Shown: positions 4,093-12,001 of the stretch, piece after piece | Numbering within the stretch: the stretch's first letter is position 1 | How the letters are laid out: each line of letters begins with the position of its first letter | DNA from: a virus | Virus record (IMG/VR): IMGVR_UViG_3300043409_002173 | Location: 1-23,861 of that record | Length of the DNA: 23,861 nucleotides | Direction: 5' to 3' (one strand) | Notes under the pieces: generated by a model | Seen by the model: the letters and a program-made list of their open reading frames with translations, nothing else | What the model was told of the DNA's origin: nothing | The model's database searches: none | Translations under genes and position numbers: made by a program

Positions 4093-4451
4093 TCATTTGG
4101 TTGGTAGCCGTAAACTGTAACCCCCAAATCTTCTATTAAATCTGTTGTTACACTAAGCAAAAAACCTATTTGAATGATTTTAAAATCTCTTTCGTTGCCA
4201 TAGAAACCATCTAATTGGCTTGTAAAATTAGCTTCTATGTAAGCTGTTGTGTCTATAACTTCCTGCCTTGTTCTGATTACATCTCTTGTCAAATGAAGTT
4301 TCTTAGTGCCATCCGCTAAAATAAAATATTCAGAAACACTATACTTATGGTCGCCATTAGGCATTATAACGTGTGAGTTGTAATGGATGTACAACTTACC
4401 CTCTGTTAAGTATTTTAAATCTACTACTTTTGTTGTTGTTGTGATTATCAT
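4068..4451 (-). CDS. Hypothetical phage protein, 127 aa
   Basis: No family is recognised. The protein starts with MIITTTTKVVDL and seems rich in beta strands in the first half (KLYIHYNSHVIMPNGDHKY, about residues 19-37). A Thr/Arg-rich middle follows (LHLTRDVIRTRQEVIDTTAYI) and then a hydrophobic C-terminus ending NEWELSVLW. It lies between the receptor-binding proteins and the lysis block and overlaps both neighbours (4 and 25 bases). By position it may be a tail-fibre accessory or assembly protein, but nothing in the sequence shows this. Confidence 0.55.
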   Translation of the reverse strand: MIITTTTKVVDLKYLTEGKLYIHYNSHVIMPNGDHKYSVSEYFILADGTKKLHLTRDVIRTRQEVIDTTAYIEANFTSQLDGFYGNERDFKIIQIGFLLSVTTDLIEDLGVTVYGYQPNEWELSVLW

Positions 4452-5419
4452 ATTTTAATGTTTAGAATTTGATTGTAAAAAAATGGTGTGCAAAAAATAT
4501 CTGTACCGACTCTTGTAGAACCTATAAATCTTTCTGTTGTTAAATTATAGGTATTTCCAACAAATTGACCTTTATTCTTCAAAATATCAAACTGATAAAC
4601 TCTATTGTTTGAATGAGGAATTAAATAAAGATTGTTTTTATAGGATTCTATACCTAAGGATCCAGAAGGTAATCCAGAACCAATTAATGAACTTATTTGG
4701 GTATCTAAATCAAAACTTAAAATTTCCGTTCTATTTTGGTTTGAAGCGTATAATTTACGCCCTAATTTAGTCCAACGACCCCATTTAAAGTCGTTTGTTA
4801 TCGTTCCGTAAGTAGAACCGACCAACTCGTTTAGTTCTGTTACTACATTGTAACGCATAATCTGATTGTAACCATTTGGACAAAAATAAATCCAATTTCC
4901 ATCAGTTACCCCATTACCGTTCCACTTATAAACACTGCCTGCATAAGTAGTGCCAACTAATCTAGTATTTCCTGTTACTGGATCGAGTTCTAAAACCTGA
5001 TTACTAAAGAAAGGTGTAAGATATAACTTATTATTAACTAAGCTCTCGACAATTCCTGCGAATTTGTCACCACCAGTATAAGTTGTGTTGCCTATTAATG
5101 TGGTTGTTTCTGTCGTGGGATTGTACTTTAAACATTGTGTTGCTTCTCCCATTCCAAAATAGATATTTCCATCGGAATGAGGGGTACAACCAACCCATTT
5201 TTTAGCCCCAGTATAAACACTCCCAATATTTCTACTTATCCCTGTTGCAATATTATATTCTAATATTTGATTAGCACCGTTCCAAGGAGCGAAATAAACT
5301 AATCCGTTTAAATTACACGCTCCTATATACTTGTTCGTACCACTTAAAATAGACCCTACTAAAACCGTTTTAGCAAGCCTTGTGTTTTTCAAAGCTTGCA
5401 TAATTGTTGTCTTTATCAT
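4448..5419 (-). CDS. Seven-repeat beta-propeller-like protein, probable receptor-binding protein
   Basis: The 323 residues consist mostly of seven repeats of about 40-46 residues, beginning near 29, 73, 119, 163, 209, 255 and 295. The core of each is G...x..G.lYf.P....qIL.yn..T....lvG, for example DGNIYFGMGEATQCLKYNP and NNKLYLTPFFSNQVLELDP. The last repeat is short, and the N-terminal strand (residues about 15-27, LAKTVLVGSILSG) could complete it, as in the closing blade of a propeller. A seven-bladed propeller in the fibre block suggests ligand binding at the host surface. It is not a known enzyme by any motif I see. It follows two other fibre-like proteins with a one-base gap. Confidence 0.65.
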   Translation of the reverse strand: MIKTTIMQALKNTRLAKTVLVGSILSGTNKYIGACNLNGLVYFAPWNGANQILEYNIATGISRNIGSVYTGAKKWVGCTPHSDGNIYFGMGEATQCLKYNPTTETTTLIGNTTYTGGDKFAGIVESLVNNKLYLTPFFSNQVLELDPVTGNTRLVGTTYAGSVYKWNGNGVTDGNWIYFCPNGYNQIMRYNVVTELNELVGSTYGTITNDFKWGRWTKLGRKLYASNQNRTEILSFDLDTQISSLIGSGLPSGSLGIESYKNNLYLIPHSNNRVYQFDILKNKGQFVGNTYNLTTERFIGSTRVGTDIFCTPFFYNQILNIKI

Positions 5420-5420
5420 A

Positions 5421-6356
5421 TTATATAGCTCCTCTTGTTAGATAATTATTGACCGTGGCTCTCGGTACTATAACACAATCCGATTCGGCTTGCATAACCA
5501 AACCGCCAGTTACAACGACTGAAACTCCCAATGTAAAAGTAAGAACAGCTCCTGCAAGTGTACTAAATCCAGCATTAAAACCCGCTGGTAAACCGTTTGG
5601 AATTGTTACCGTTGTGTTTGCTGTAATTATAAAAGAACGCCCTGCATCTTCCGCTAAAAGGGTATAAGTACCCGATATTTCTTTAGGAATTAAAGCATTA
5701 ATAATATGCCCCTGACCGCTAATACTAGCAACCTCTGTACCACCTTTTTTAAACGTAGCTATTTTTCCAGTATTAATAGCGCCTATTCCGAATTCTCCTG
5801 CAACAGCGGCGTTAGAATAACCCTGTACTCCGATACCACTAATAGAATTTCCAAAAACTCCAAAATTATTATCAGAAGTCCCCAAAACTCCACCAGTATC
5901 TACACCGTCACCATGTACCCCAGCATCTCCCGAAGAATCGCAAAAACCATGTACTCCTGCGACAGTTCCTTCTCCATAGATAGCTATAGATTCTTCTGTA
6001 CCTACACTTATAGAACCAGTCCTACTAATAGCACTTGTTTTATTATTTCCAGCATCCGTATTTGTACCGTTTATATAAAAATTAGAACTAGCTGGAACTA
6101 CCTTTGTACTGTAATTAGTGCCGTTATATACCCACGTTGAGTTATCTGTACCTATGTATAGATTAGCAACGTTATCCTCTAATAAAGGGTCATTTGTAAC
6201 AGGAGGGTTTACATTGTCAAAGATAGTAGCGGTAGTTGGATTAGTTGAATTAAAATAAACTATCGTTGCGTAGTCTGTAGGTTTTCCACTTTCAATTAAA
6301 TCTAGCAAACTCTGTGATATTTGCTTTTCGGATATTCCGTGTGTTGGTTGTGCCAT
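5421..6356 (-). CDS. Tail fibre-like protein with GVxG decapeptide repeats, 311 aa
   Basis: The N-terminal 25 residues (MAQPTHGISEKQISQSLLDL) look like an attachment helix. A middle part follows, with LYIGTDNSTWVYNGTNY (67-83), a motif typical of phage fibre shafts. Residues about 134-190 hold glycine repeats GVHG, GVHG, GVLG, GVFG, GVQG, four of them spaced exactly ten residues apart (146, 156, 166, 176), which suits a trimeric beta-helical or triple-stranded shaft. The C-terminal domain, rich in Thr, Val and Ile (SGTYTLLAEDAGRSFIITAN), is like a fibre tip. It lies one base from each neighbouring fibre gene, so all three are likely made together. Confidence 0.65.
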   Translation of the reverse strand: MAQPTHGISEKQISQSLLDLIESGKPTDYATIVYFNSTNPTTATIFDNVNPPVTNDPLLEDNVANLYIGTDNSTWVYNGTNYSTKVVPASSNFYINGTNTDAGNNKTSAISRTGSISVGTEESIAIYGEGTVAGVHGFCDSSGDAGVHGDGVDTGGVLGTSDNNFGVFGNSISGIGVQGYSNAAVAGEFGIGAINTGKIATFKKGGTEVASISGQGHIINALIPKEISGTYTLLAEDAGRSFIITANTTVTIPNGLPAGFNAGFSTLAGAVLTFTLGVSVVVTGGLVMQAESDCVIVPRATVNNYLTRGAI

Positions 6357-6357
6357 G

Positions 6358-7335
6358 TTATGTTGTTTTGTAAGTTACTGTTAAATATACAGAGTGTTGA
6401 TTTGTGTCTGCAGCCTTAAAAGTTATATTAGCGTTTATTCCTGTTATCGATTGAACAGTACAAGAGTTATAATTACCAATACCAGACCGAGCAGTTCCTA
6501 ACCCTACTAAATTACCTGTAAAATTCGCTGATAAACCGATTAAATCCAAACGGATACCACAACCCCCTGTAGCTGTTGGCGTTACATACATACTTAAATA
6601 TATCGTTCTAGTTTTTCCAATATCTGTATAGATAGCTTTTGTAAATGTAACATTTGAAATATTGGCAATAGCTGTTAAATTTAAATCAGATGCTATAAAT
6701 TCCCCTTCTGCTACACTACCACCTCCACCACCACCAACACCCGCAATTAAAGCATCTGTCTGTGCCTGTGTGTAATAAGGAGCAATATTTACGTTTTCAT
6801 CTACCAAATATAAAATAACCACTTGCTGTCCTGTACTTATGGTTTCATTAATTATAACCGTTGTGTCGTTTGGTGTAGTGTAGTTTTCAGTACTCCATCC
6901 ATTTACTGAAACTTCTATAATCTGTGCAAAGGTTGGTAATGTAAATGTGCTTGAACCCAAATATAAATCTGAAAATTTTTCTATTCTAGTAACAACACCC
7001 TCATCTAAATTGGTATAATTAGCCTTGTCGGTAACATCTCCTCCATTGTACCTTGCGTTCGTCCAAATAGTGTTTTCGTCATAAAAACCATGTACAATAT
7101 CCCCAGCCTGTAATTGGTTAAGCATTATATTATTTTCTCCTTTGAATTTCAAAGAGAAATTAGGATATAAAGGAATTTGATTAAGATTTACTTGTCCTAT
7201 TATCTCATTCAATTTGTCCTTAATTAAATTAGTTTCGTTCGCCGAAAGTTTATTAAAACCAACTTTGTTTCCTGAAATAAAAGCCTCTTTGTTACCGCTT
7301 GAATTAGCATCAATAAAACTATAATTATCTATCAT
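6358..7335 (-). CDS. Tail fibre-like protein with polyglycine hinge, 325 aa
   Basis: The N-terminal domain (residues 1-197) includes WTNARYNGGDVTDKANYTNL (91-110) and a beta-rich segment FAQIIEVSVNGW. It ends with PYYTQAQTDALIAGV, a motif I associate with phage fibre and appendage proteins. Six glycines at 201-206 form a flexible hinge to a C-terminal domain of about 115 residues with alternating Thr/Ile/Val strands, resembling a jelly-roll tip. The likely role is adsorption. The first 50 residues are hydrophilic and may anchor to the tail. It overlaps the 144-residue gene by 4 bases. Confidence 0.62.
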   Translation of the reverse strand: MIDNYSFIDANSSGNKEAFISGNKVGFNKLSANETNLIKDKLNEIIGQVNLNQIPLYPNFSLKFKGENNIMLNQLQAGDIVHGFYDENTIWTNARYNGGDVTDKANYTNLDEGVVTRIEKFSDLYLGSSTFTLPTFAQIIEVSVNGWSTENYTTPNDTTVIINETISTGQQVVILYLVDENVNIAPYYTQAQTDALIAGVGGGGGGSVAEGEFIASDLNLTAIANISNVTFTKAIYTDIGKTRTIYLSMYVTPTATGGCGIRLDLIGLSANFTGNLVGLGTARSGIGNYNSCTVQSITGINANITFKAADTNQHSVYLTVTYKTT

Positions 7336-7766
7336 ATCAAATTTATTTTAATAGAAGAATAAGGCTCGTAGTCATTCTTTTTAATACCTAAAACTTTATT
7401 GGCTTCAATCAATTGTAAAGTAATAGCATCGCTTAACATTGTAATATCGTATTGCTTTTCTTGCATCTTAGGACTTGACCAATTAGGTTGGTTTATAGCC
7501 TTTAACCCTGCTGTTGTATGTGTATAAACTGATTCTAATTGTTGGCGAACGACATTCATAGCTATAAAATTTCTAAAACCTACAAAAGTATCAGATTCTG
7601 AATTTGGGATTATATCGTTAAAAATATCGTTGGTTAATTTTAAACCAAACATCTTTAAAAAAACAATATTACGAACATTATTCGTTAGGTTGTTTATTTG
7701 ATCCTGAGTCATCGATTGGCTCAGTGGATAGTACTTCGTCAATTCCGTTAATAGTATTGGTGTCAT
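7332..7766 (-). CDS. Hypothetical phage structural protein, 144 aa
   Basis: A mostly helical protein (MTPILLTELTKYYPLSQSM, then a conserved-looking NNLTNNVRNIVFLKMFG) with no recognised domain. It lies between the portal and the first fibre gene, overlapping the portal's 3' end by 89 bases. A shorter start at Met 19 would still overlap. I keep the long start because its first 18 residues look like real coding sequence (ELTKYYPLS). Size and position next to the portal would suit a head-tail connector, but this is a guess from context. Confidence 0.5.
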   Translation of the reverse strand: MTPILLTELTKYYPLSQSMTQDQINNLTNNVRNIVFLKMFGLKLTNDIFNDIIPNSESDTFVGFRNFIAMNVVRQQLESVYTHTTAGLKAINQPNWSSPKMQEKQYDITMLSDAITLQLIEANKVLGIKKNDYEPYSSIKINLI

Positions 7767-8772
7767 CTGTTTTGTCTCTTAATTTGATTCCTATTTCCGT
7801 GAAGGCTTCTTCAATTTTTTTAGCGTGGTATAAACAAGTTTGCTTCCAACTCTCTAACGCTACTTTATAAGCTTCGCCACTATTCCCAAACAATCCCTCA
7901 CTAGGATTACAAAGAATTTGAGGGAAACAATATCCAGCCGTGCATATTTTCTTACCAGCTTTATCGTCCACACTATTGTACTTATCAATTTCAACATCGT
8001 TTCCAATTTGTATTTTTGTAAAAATTTCTTTTACATCCTCATCGCCTGTAACTTCTAACACGTAGTTTTGGGTAGCTCCTTTTACGCCTTTGCCTTGTTT
8101 CAAAGCGTCCAAAATCATATCGGTTCTGGTAACTATTACGTTGCCATTGTCATCCTTAGTAGTTTCTGCACCTTTCTTTATTATGTAAATATTATTACCA
8201 AATAAAGCGTTATCGCTTGCTTTTGTAATAAAAGTTGGCGTGTCGTTTTCGACTTCCAGCCAAGGCAACACCGAACAAAATACAGAATATTGGTATTGGT
8301 TAGTAGTTGTATTATACTGGTATATTTGACCTATAAAATTCTCCCAACCGTCTACTGATTTAACCTGAGACAAAACAGCTTCTTTACTTTTATTAAAAGA
8401 AGGAAACTCAGCCTTTGTATTTACATTGTAAAATTCTGAAATATAGCCAGTATCGTCTTGCTCTTTTGAACGATAAAACCTTGATTTTCTAAAATGTACA
8501 TCTCTTATCTCTACTGTTGCAGGATTATATTGTGCATAAAGTGTAAAGTGACCATACTTAATATATTCATCCACTACATTATCCCATAGTTTTTTTCTTT
8601 CTTCAAAAATTCCATCCAAAACACAAAACTCCTTGAATTTTAAAACCAACATAGAAGCTGTTGGACTTTCGTTAATTAGGTTGTCTAAAGTAACGTAGTA
8701 ATCGCCAGCTTCTATTAGTTTTGCAAAATCCTTCTTTTCTGTTGTAGGTTTATTCGCTTGATGTAGTTTCAT
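7678..8772 (-). CDS. Probable portal protein, 364 aa
   Basis: The layout matches Bacteroidota phage portals. There is a helical N-terminal region with SPTASMLVLKFKEFCVLDG (about 36-54), and a segment ending DEYIKYGHFTLYAQYNPATVEI (about 68-89) where portals have 'dY..yG.f.l...yn'. Then come HFRKSRFYRS, the contact region, and late GKKICTAGYCFPQILCNPSEG and LFGNSGEAYKVALESW, followed by the long helix QTCLYHAKKIEEAFTEIG. Portals form the dodecameric ring through which DNA is packaged. It is shorter than many portals and unusually encoded downstream of the capsid gene. The acidic tail (STEPIDDSGSNKQPNE) overlaps the next gene. Confidence 0.62.
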   Translation of the reverse strand: MKLHQANKPTTEKKDFAKLIEAGDYYVTLDNLINESPTASMLVLKFKEFCVLDGIFEERKKLWDNVVDEYIKYGHFTLYAQYNPATVEIRDVHFRKSRFYRSKEQDDTGYISEFYNVNTKAEFPSFNKSKEAVLSQVKSVDGWENFIGQIYQYNTTTNQYQYSVFCSVLPWLEVENDTPTFITKASDNALFGNNIYIIKKGAETTKDDNGNVIVTRTDMILDALKQGKGVKGATQNYVLEVTGDEDVKEIFTKIQIGNDVEIDKYNSVDDKAGKKICTAGYCFPQILCNPSEGLFGNSGEAYKVALESWKQTCLYHAKKIEEAFTEIGIKLRDKTDDTNTINGIDEVLSTEPIDDSGSNKQPNE

Positions 8773-9124
8773 TTGCTACTATTTTTTTTGCTTTTTCTGC
8801 TTTTACAGGCTCTAAATAAGCTTTGATTCTTATTTCTTCAAATGTACTAAATTTTTCTGGTCTTTTAGCGTGTAATTTTACAGCCAATTTCAATTTATCA
8901 ACTAGAATAGAATCTGTATCAGTTACGTAGATAGGGTATAATACGCCCTCTTCTGTTGGTATTGCTCCATTTCGCAATACGAAAAATGTTGTTTTTTGCA
9001 TTTCTAAATATTTTTTATAGAATTTATCTAAATCTTTTTTTTGCCCGCAAGATGCACACCCTTTTTGATCTGTAATAAAACGCCTTGCTTCTAAGGGCAA
9101 GGCGTTAAATTCTTCAGTAGTCAT
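8750..9124 (-). CDS. Hypothetical phage protein with CxxC pair, 124 aa
   Basis: The protein starts MTTEEFNALPLEARRF and holds a single CxxC (CASCGQKKDLDKFYKKYL, about residues 23-40), then YPIYVTDTDSILVDKLKLA and a lysine- and alanine-rich end. One Cys pair is too few for a standard zinc finger in a monomer; a metal could be shared in an oligomer. Found between the possible tail-tube protein and the portal, it may be a connector or adaptor, which I cannot confirm. It overlaps the portal start by 23 bases. Confidence 0.5.
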   Translation of the reverse strand: MTTEEFNALPLEARRFITDQKGCASCGQKKDLDKFYKKYLEMQKTTFFVLRNGAIPTEEGVLYPIYVTDTDSILVDKLKLAVKLHAKRPEKFSTFEEIRIKAYLEPVKAEKAKKIVANETTSSE

Positions 9125-9128
9125 ATTA

Positions 9129-9731
9129 CTAAGCTACTTCAAATCTGTTAAGGTATAGAGCATCAGTTGCAACGTAAGAGCCAACCAATAGGTTTAACCC
9201 ATTCGGTGTGTTCTCTCCAGCTCCTTCTGGACTCATAAACGAACCAATTACACGGTTTCCACTCTCAGGAGTAGATGGCGCAACAACAAACTTCAAGCCT
9301 TGATTAGCTCCATAAACATGGTAAGCGTTGTCGTTTGAATCTACTCCTTTAATTTTAGAAACGATTACCCATAAATCACTTGTTAAAGCTAAAACGTTAG
9401 CTTTACCTTCTTTAGTTTCTGAATCATTTATAATTACAGGCCCTACCGTTTGAGTGTAAGACATAAATCCAGCTCCCTCTACCACTTCGTAATTTGGCGT
9501 TACACTATTGTGTAACCATTCCGCTTTAACAGGGTAGAAAGAACTTGTTTCAAGTGGGTATAACCCTGAATTTAAATCCTTTACAGTTAGATTTGTAATC
9601 AACATTGGATTAGTTGGGTCTTTTGTGATAGAAATTGCTTTCAATCTTATTGCTAATAAATCACCGCTTAAATTTAAAGCGGTATTGTCGCAACCTTTGC
9701 TGACATCCTTAATTATTCCGCAAAAACTCAT
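9129..9731 (-). CDS. Phage structural protein, possible tail tube, 200 aa
   Basis: It begins MSFCGIIKDVSKGCDN, a Cys-containing start I associate with a conserved structural protein family of Bacteroidota phages. It continues with strand-rich sequence: LLAIRLKAISI, ETSSFYPVKAEW (about 60-71), SYTQTVGPVIIN (about 92-103), then VIVSKIKGVDSNDNAYHVYG (about 124-143). It ends with a Gly-rich segment NGLNLLVGSYVATDALY. Size, strand content and the late glycine-rich turn would suit a tail-tube subunit, and no other gene here is a better candidate. It could equally be a head decoration or connector protein since it follows the capsid gene directly. Confidence 0.5.
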   Translation of the reverse strand: MSFCGIIKDVSKGCDNTALNLSGDLLAIRLKAISITKDPTNPMLITNLTVKDLNSGLYPLETSSFYPVKAEWLHNSVTPNYEVVEGAGFMSYTQTVGPVIINDSETKEGKANVLALTSDLWVIVSKIKGVDSNDNAYHVYGANQGLKFVVAPSTPESGNRVIGSFMSPEGAGENTPNGLNLLVGSYVATDALYLNRFEVA

Positions 9732-9749
9732 AATGTTATTTTTTTTAGG

Positions 9750-10775
9750 TTAGTAAGCAATTGAGTAATAGTTTGGATGCACAGCATCAGGATGATTGAC
9801 ATTAATCAATGTAGAACACTTGAAGCTTCTACTTACCTTATCGAACTCAGTATTAAAAGTACTTTCTGTTGGTACTGGAAACGAAGCCATTGGCATACCC
9901 ACGGTCAAAACTATCCTGTGTGGCAATAAGTAAGTATCTGCAACGCCTGTTGTGAAATCTCTTAATGCGTAAGTTAATTCTTCGTACTTGATAAACTGAA
10001 TGTCTCTGTAAACGAAAGAAGAAAACGAACCATTAGAAGCTTCAACTGGTACAAATCTGATTCCTGCAAAGTCATTTTGCTGACGTTTTGACTGGATTAT
10101 ATCGAAAATTTCAACCGTTAGCCAACCGTATTTTTCATCGTCCGAAATCATTTGCAACTCGATTTCTTGGTTGTCAATTACAGCATCAATATAAGCTAAA
10201 GCCTGCTCGTAAGTCATAGCCTTTTGCAACTCTTTTGTTGCAGCGGAGTTTTGAGCAATGGTAACTGTTGGAGGATTAACTGCTGTAATTTTTTTCCACT
10301 GACCATCGTCTTTTTTATAAGCTTTTAAAAGACTAGCGTTTCTTAAGTCAGCAGCAACTAAATCAGTGTTACCTAACCAATAGGTTTTCATCGCAGAAAA
10401 AGCCAAAGCTGTCGCTTGTGATTTTTCTTTTTCCAAAACAAAGGCTTCTGAAGGCTCTGGATTATATCTATTTATACCGTACATTTGATATGCAGCAGGC
10501 GTTAAATCAATTAAACACAAAGAACAGTTTTCACCCATTTGGATGGTGCTGTTTTTCAAAACTTCAGGAAAGGTACAATCTCCTGCAACCTCACAACCTT
10601 CTGAAACATTTGCGTCTCTGATTAAAATTGGTGCTGGGCTGTATTCTTCTAGTTCAAGAGTTACAGAAGTGTTATATTTCTGAGTTTGTCTAAGCAAAGC
10701 TTGCAATACCAAGCTGTCCGTAGGAAACTCGTTAGCTTTCAGTGTAGAAACATCTACGCTATTAACATTTATCAT
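9750..10775 (-). CDS. Probable major capsid protein, 341 aa
   Basis: Placed right after the protease and scaffold-like genes, where the major capsid protein is expected, and of suitable length. The N-terminal region has a helix LQALLRQTQKYN (about 24-35) and a cluster of four cysteines (C61, C67, C84, C87) in CEVAGDC and CSLC. The middle is helical (EKSQATALAFSAMKTYWLG), with QALAYIDAVIDNQEIELQ later. The end HPDAVHPNYYSIAY is beta-like. Bacteroidota phages encode proteins with the same Cys-rich N-terminal block in this position. An HK97-type fold is likely but cannot be proved here. The gap to the upstream gene is 6 bases. Confidence 0.6.
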   Translation of the reverse strand: MINVNSVDVSTLKANEFPTDSLVLQALLRQTQKYNTSVTLELEEYSPAPILIRDANVSEGCEVAGDCTFPEVLKNSTIQMGENCSLCLIDLTPAAYQMYGINRYNPEPSEAFVLEKEKSQATALAFSAMKTYWLGNTDLVAADLRNASLLKAYKKDDGQWKKITAVNPPTVTIAQNSAATKELQKAMTYEQALAYIDAVIDNQEIELQMISDDEKYGWLTVEIFDIIQSKRQQNDFAGIRFVPVEASNGSFSSFVYRDIQFIKYEELTYALRDFTTGVADTYLLPHRIVLTVGMPMASFPVPTESTFNTEFDKVSRSFKCSTLINVNHPDAVHPNYYSIAY

Positions 10776-10781
10776 TTTATA

Positions 10782-11243
10782 TTATTTTTTAAAATTTAAT
10801 TTTGTTACATCGAAAGTCTTTCCCCCGAAGTTTACGCCTGTATTAACTGGTTTAGTTGGCTCTTGTTTATGTGAAAGGTTAGCCTTTAAATCCGTTAATT
10901 CTTGTCTTAAATTGGTAATTTCAGCAGTAGCCAAACCAAATTTACTTTGCAAATCATTAAAAGCAGTTACAACTGTTTCTACAAATTCAGCAGTTTGGTC
11001 TTCTTCTTTTTTCACAACGCTTGCGATTTTTCCGCTTGCAACACTCACGGTATAAACAATTTCATCAATTGTCAAAACGTGTTCGCCATCTGTTGCATCT
11101 ACTGATACACCTTCTTTTACCTGTGCGATGTCACCAATAGCCGAGAAAACCAAAGGCTCTCCAGCGACATCTTGTAATTCTAATTTTGCTTGTGGCTCTT
11201 TTTTTACAAAGCCTAATTCAGCAAGTTTCTCTCTCAAGTTCAT
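10782..11243 (-). CDS. Scaffold or capsid-assembly-like protein, 153 aa
   Basis: Residues about 20-81 form a small beta domain with VSVDATDGEHVLTIDEIVY and SVASGKIASVVKKEE, a pattern (dGe..l.d....v..GkI..i) found in capsid assembly proteins of Bacteroidota phages. Residues about 85-124 form a coiled coil (AEFVETVVTAFNDLQ, then ITNLRQELTDLKANL). A basic C-terminus follows (FDVTKLNFKK), suited to binding capsid subunits. It lies between the protease and the capsid protein, the classic place for a scaffold that is degraded during prohead maturation. Name and role are inferred from layout. Confidence 0.62.
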   Translation of the reverse strand: MNLREKLAELGFVKKEPQAKLELQDVAGEPLVFSAIGDIAQVKEGVSVDATDGEHVLTIDEIVYTVSVASGKIASVVKKEEDQTAEFVETVVTAFNDLQSKFGLATAEITNLRQELTDLKANLSHKQEPTKPVNTGVNFGGKTFDVTKLNFKK

Positions 11244-11255
11244 AGTTATTAATTA

Positions 11256-11750
11256 TTAATTTATTAAATTCAAAGTTTTTAAATCTTTTTTTGTCAAAAA
11301 TACATCATTTTTCTTTATAACGTCAAAAAGTTCAGCGGATATTTGCGTATTCTCTTTAAAAATCTTATATACAAATTCATCTTCTACTTCTAACATTTCA
11401 GACATTTGTTTTAAATATTCAGTTGTAACTCGTTCGTTTTCAATAGTAAATCCTGCTGGATGATACATAAATTCAGCCGTATCTGTTGTAAATCTAATAT
11501 CACCGAGCAAAAACAAAAGAAAACCAGCACTATATGCATAGTTATCTACATTGGTAACGAAAACAAAACCCTCTTTTTTCTTGGTTATTATTTGCGACTC
11601 CATAGAACGTAAAACCTTGACAAATCCACCTTTGCTTTCTATGTCTAAGACCACTATTTTAGGTTGTTTCAGCTCAGCTATAAAAGCAGTAAACCTTCTT
11701 TCTAAATCTAAGCTAAAATCCTCTTTTACTTCAAATATTATTTCTTCCAT
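11256..11750 (-). CDS. ClpP-type prohead maturation protease, 164 aa
   Basis: A ClpP-fold serine protease with a complete triad visible: Ser74 in DNYAYSAGF, His97 in FMYHPAGF, and Asp149 in KKNDVFLTKKDL. The last aligns with the ClpP segment around its catalytic Asp (RDRFLSAxEA). SKGGFV at 39-44 is the oxyanion-loop glycine pair. Spacing Ser to His (23 residues) is close to ClpP. Phages use such proteases to cleave scaffold and capsid termini during prohead maturation, and the next two genes are the scaffold-like and capsid proteins. The protein is shorter than cellular ClpP and stands alone rather than fused to the scaffold. The start overlaps the preceding gene by 13 bases. Confidence 0.82.
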   Translation of the reverse strand: MEEIIFEVKEDFSLDLERRFTAFIAELKQPKIVVLDIESKGGFVKVLRSMESQIITKKKEGFVFVTNVDNYAYSAGFLLFLLGDIRFTTDTAEFMYHPAGFTIENERVTTEYLKQMSEMLEVEDEFVYKIFKENTQISAELFDVIKKNDVFLTKKDLKTLNLIN

Positions 11751-11977
11751 TTTTCACAAATATTTTTCTGTCCTGTTGCGTAAATTTTAGTTGCAAAAGG
11801 GCAATTACACTTTCTACACCCCCATCCCTTTGATTCTACAATTTTAAAATCTACAAAAGTACTAAAAACAGACTCTATTTTTTCTTCGCAGTCTAAGCAA
11901 GTAGATAACCTCTCTGTTGCCAAAGGGGTTATCTCTTTTGTCGTTGCTTTTAAAACTGCTTTTATAAAATCTATCAT
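11738..11977 (-). CDS. Small zinc-finger-like phage protein, 79 aa
   Basis: Two metal-ligand groups are visible: CLDC (residues 27-30) and CRKCNCPFATK (54-64), with a further Cys near the end (NICEKW). The pattern R...C..C, then CrkCnCp...K and C..W is one I recall from small proteins near the tape measure and protease genes of Bacteroidota phages. The function is unknown; it may be structural or bind DNA. It sits 24 bases after the tape measure stop and overlaps the protease start by 13 bases. Confidence 0.68.
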   Translation of the reverse strand: MIDFIKAVLKATTKEITPLATERLSTCLDCEEKIESVFSTFVDFKIVESKGWGCRKCNCPFATKIYATGQKNICEKWKK

Positions 11978-12001
11978 AGGTACAAATATAATGGTTTTTT
12001 T

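Noticed and set aside
5449-6140. Plus-strand frames opposite the GVxG fibre gene
   Set aside because: They are antisense shadows of a Gly/Thr/Val-rich gene, with no start context or neighbours in that direction.
4448-7335. Diversity-generating retroelement at the fibre genes
   Set aside because: No reverse transcriptase gene and no template/variable repeat pair with adenine-specific differences are seen in the window.
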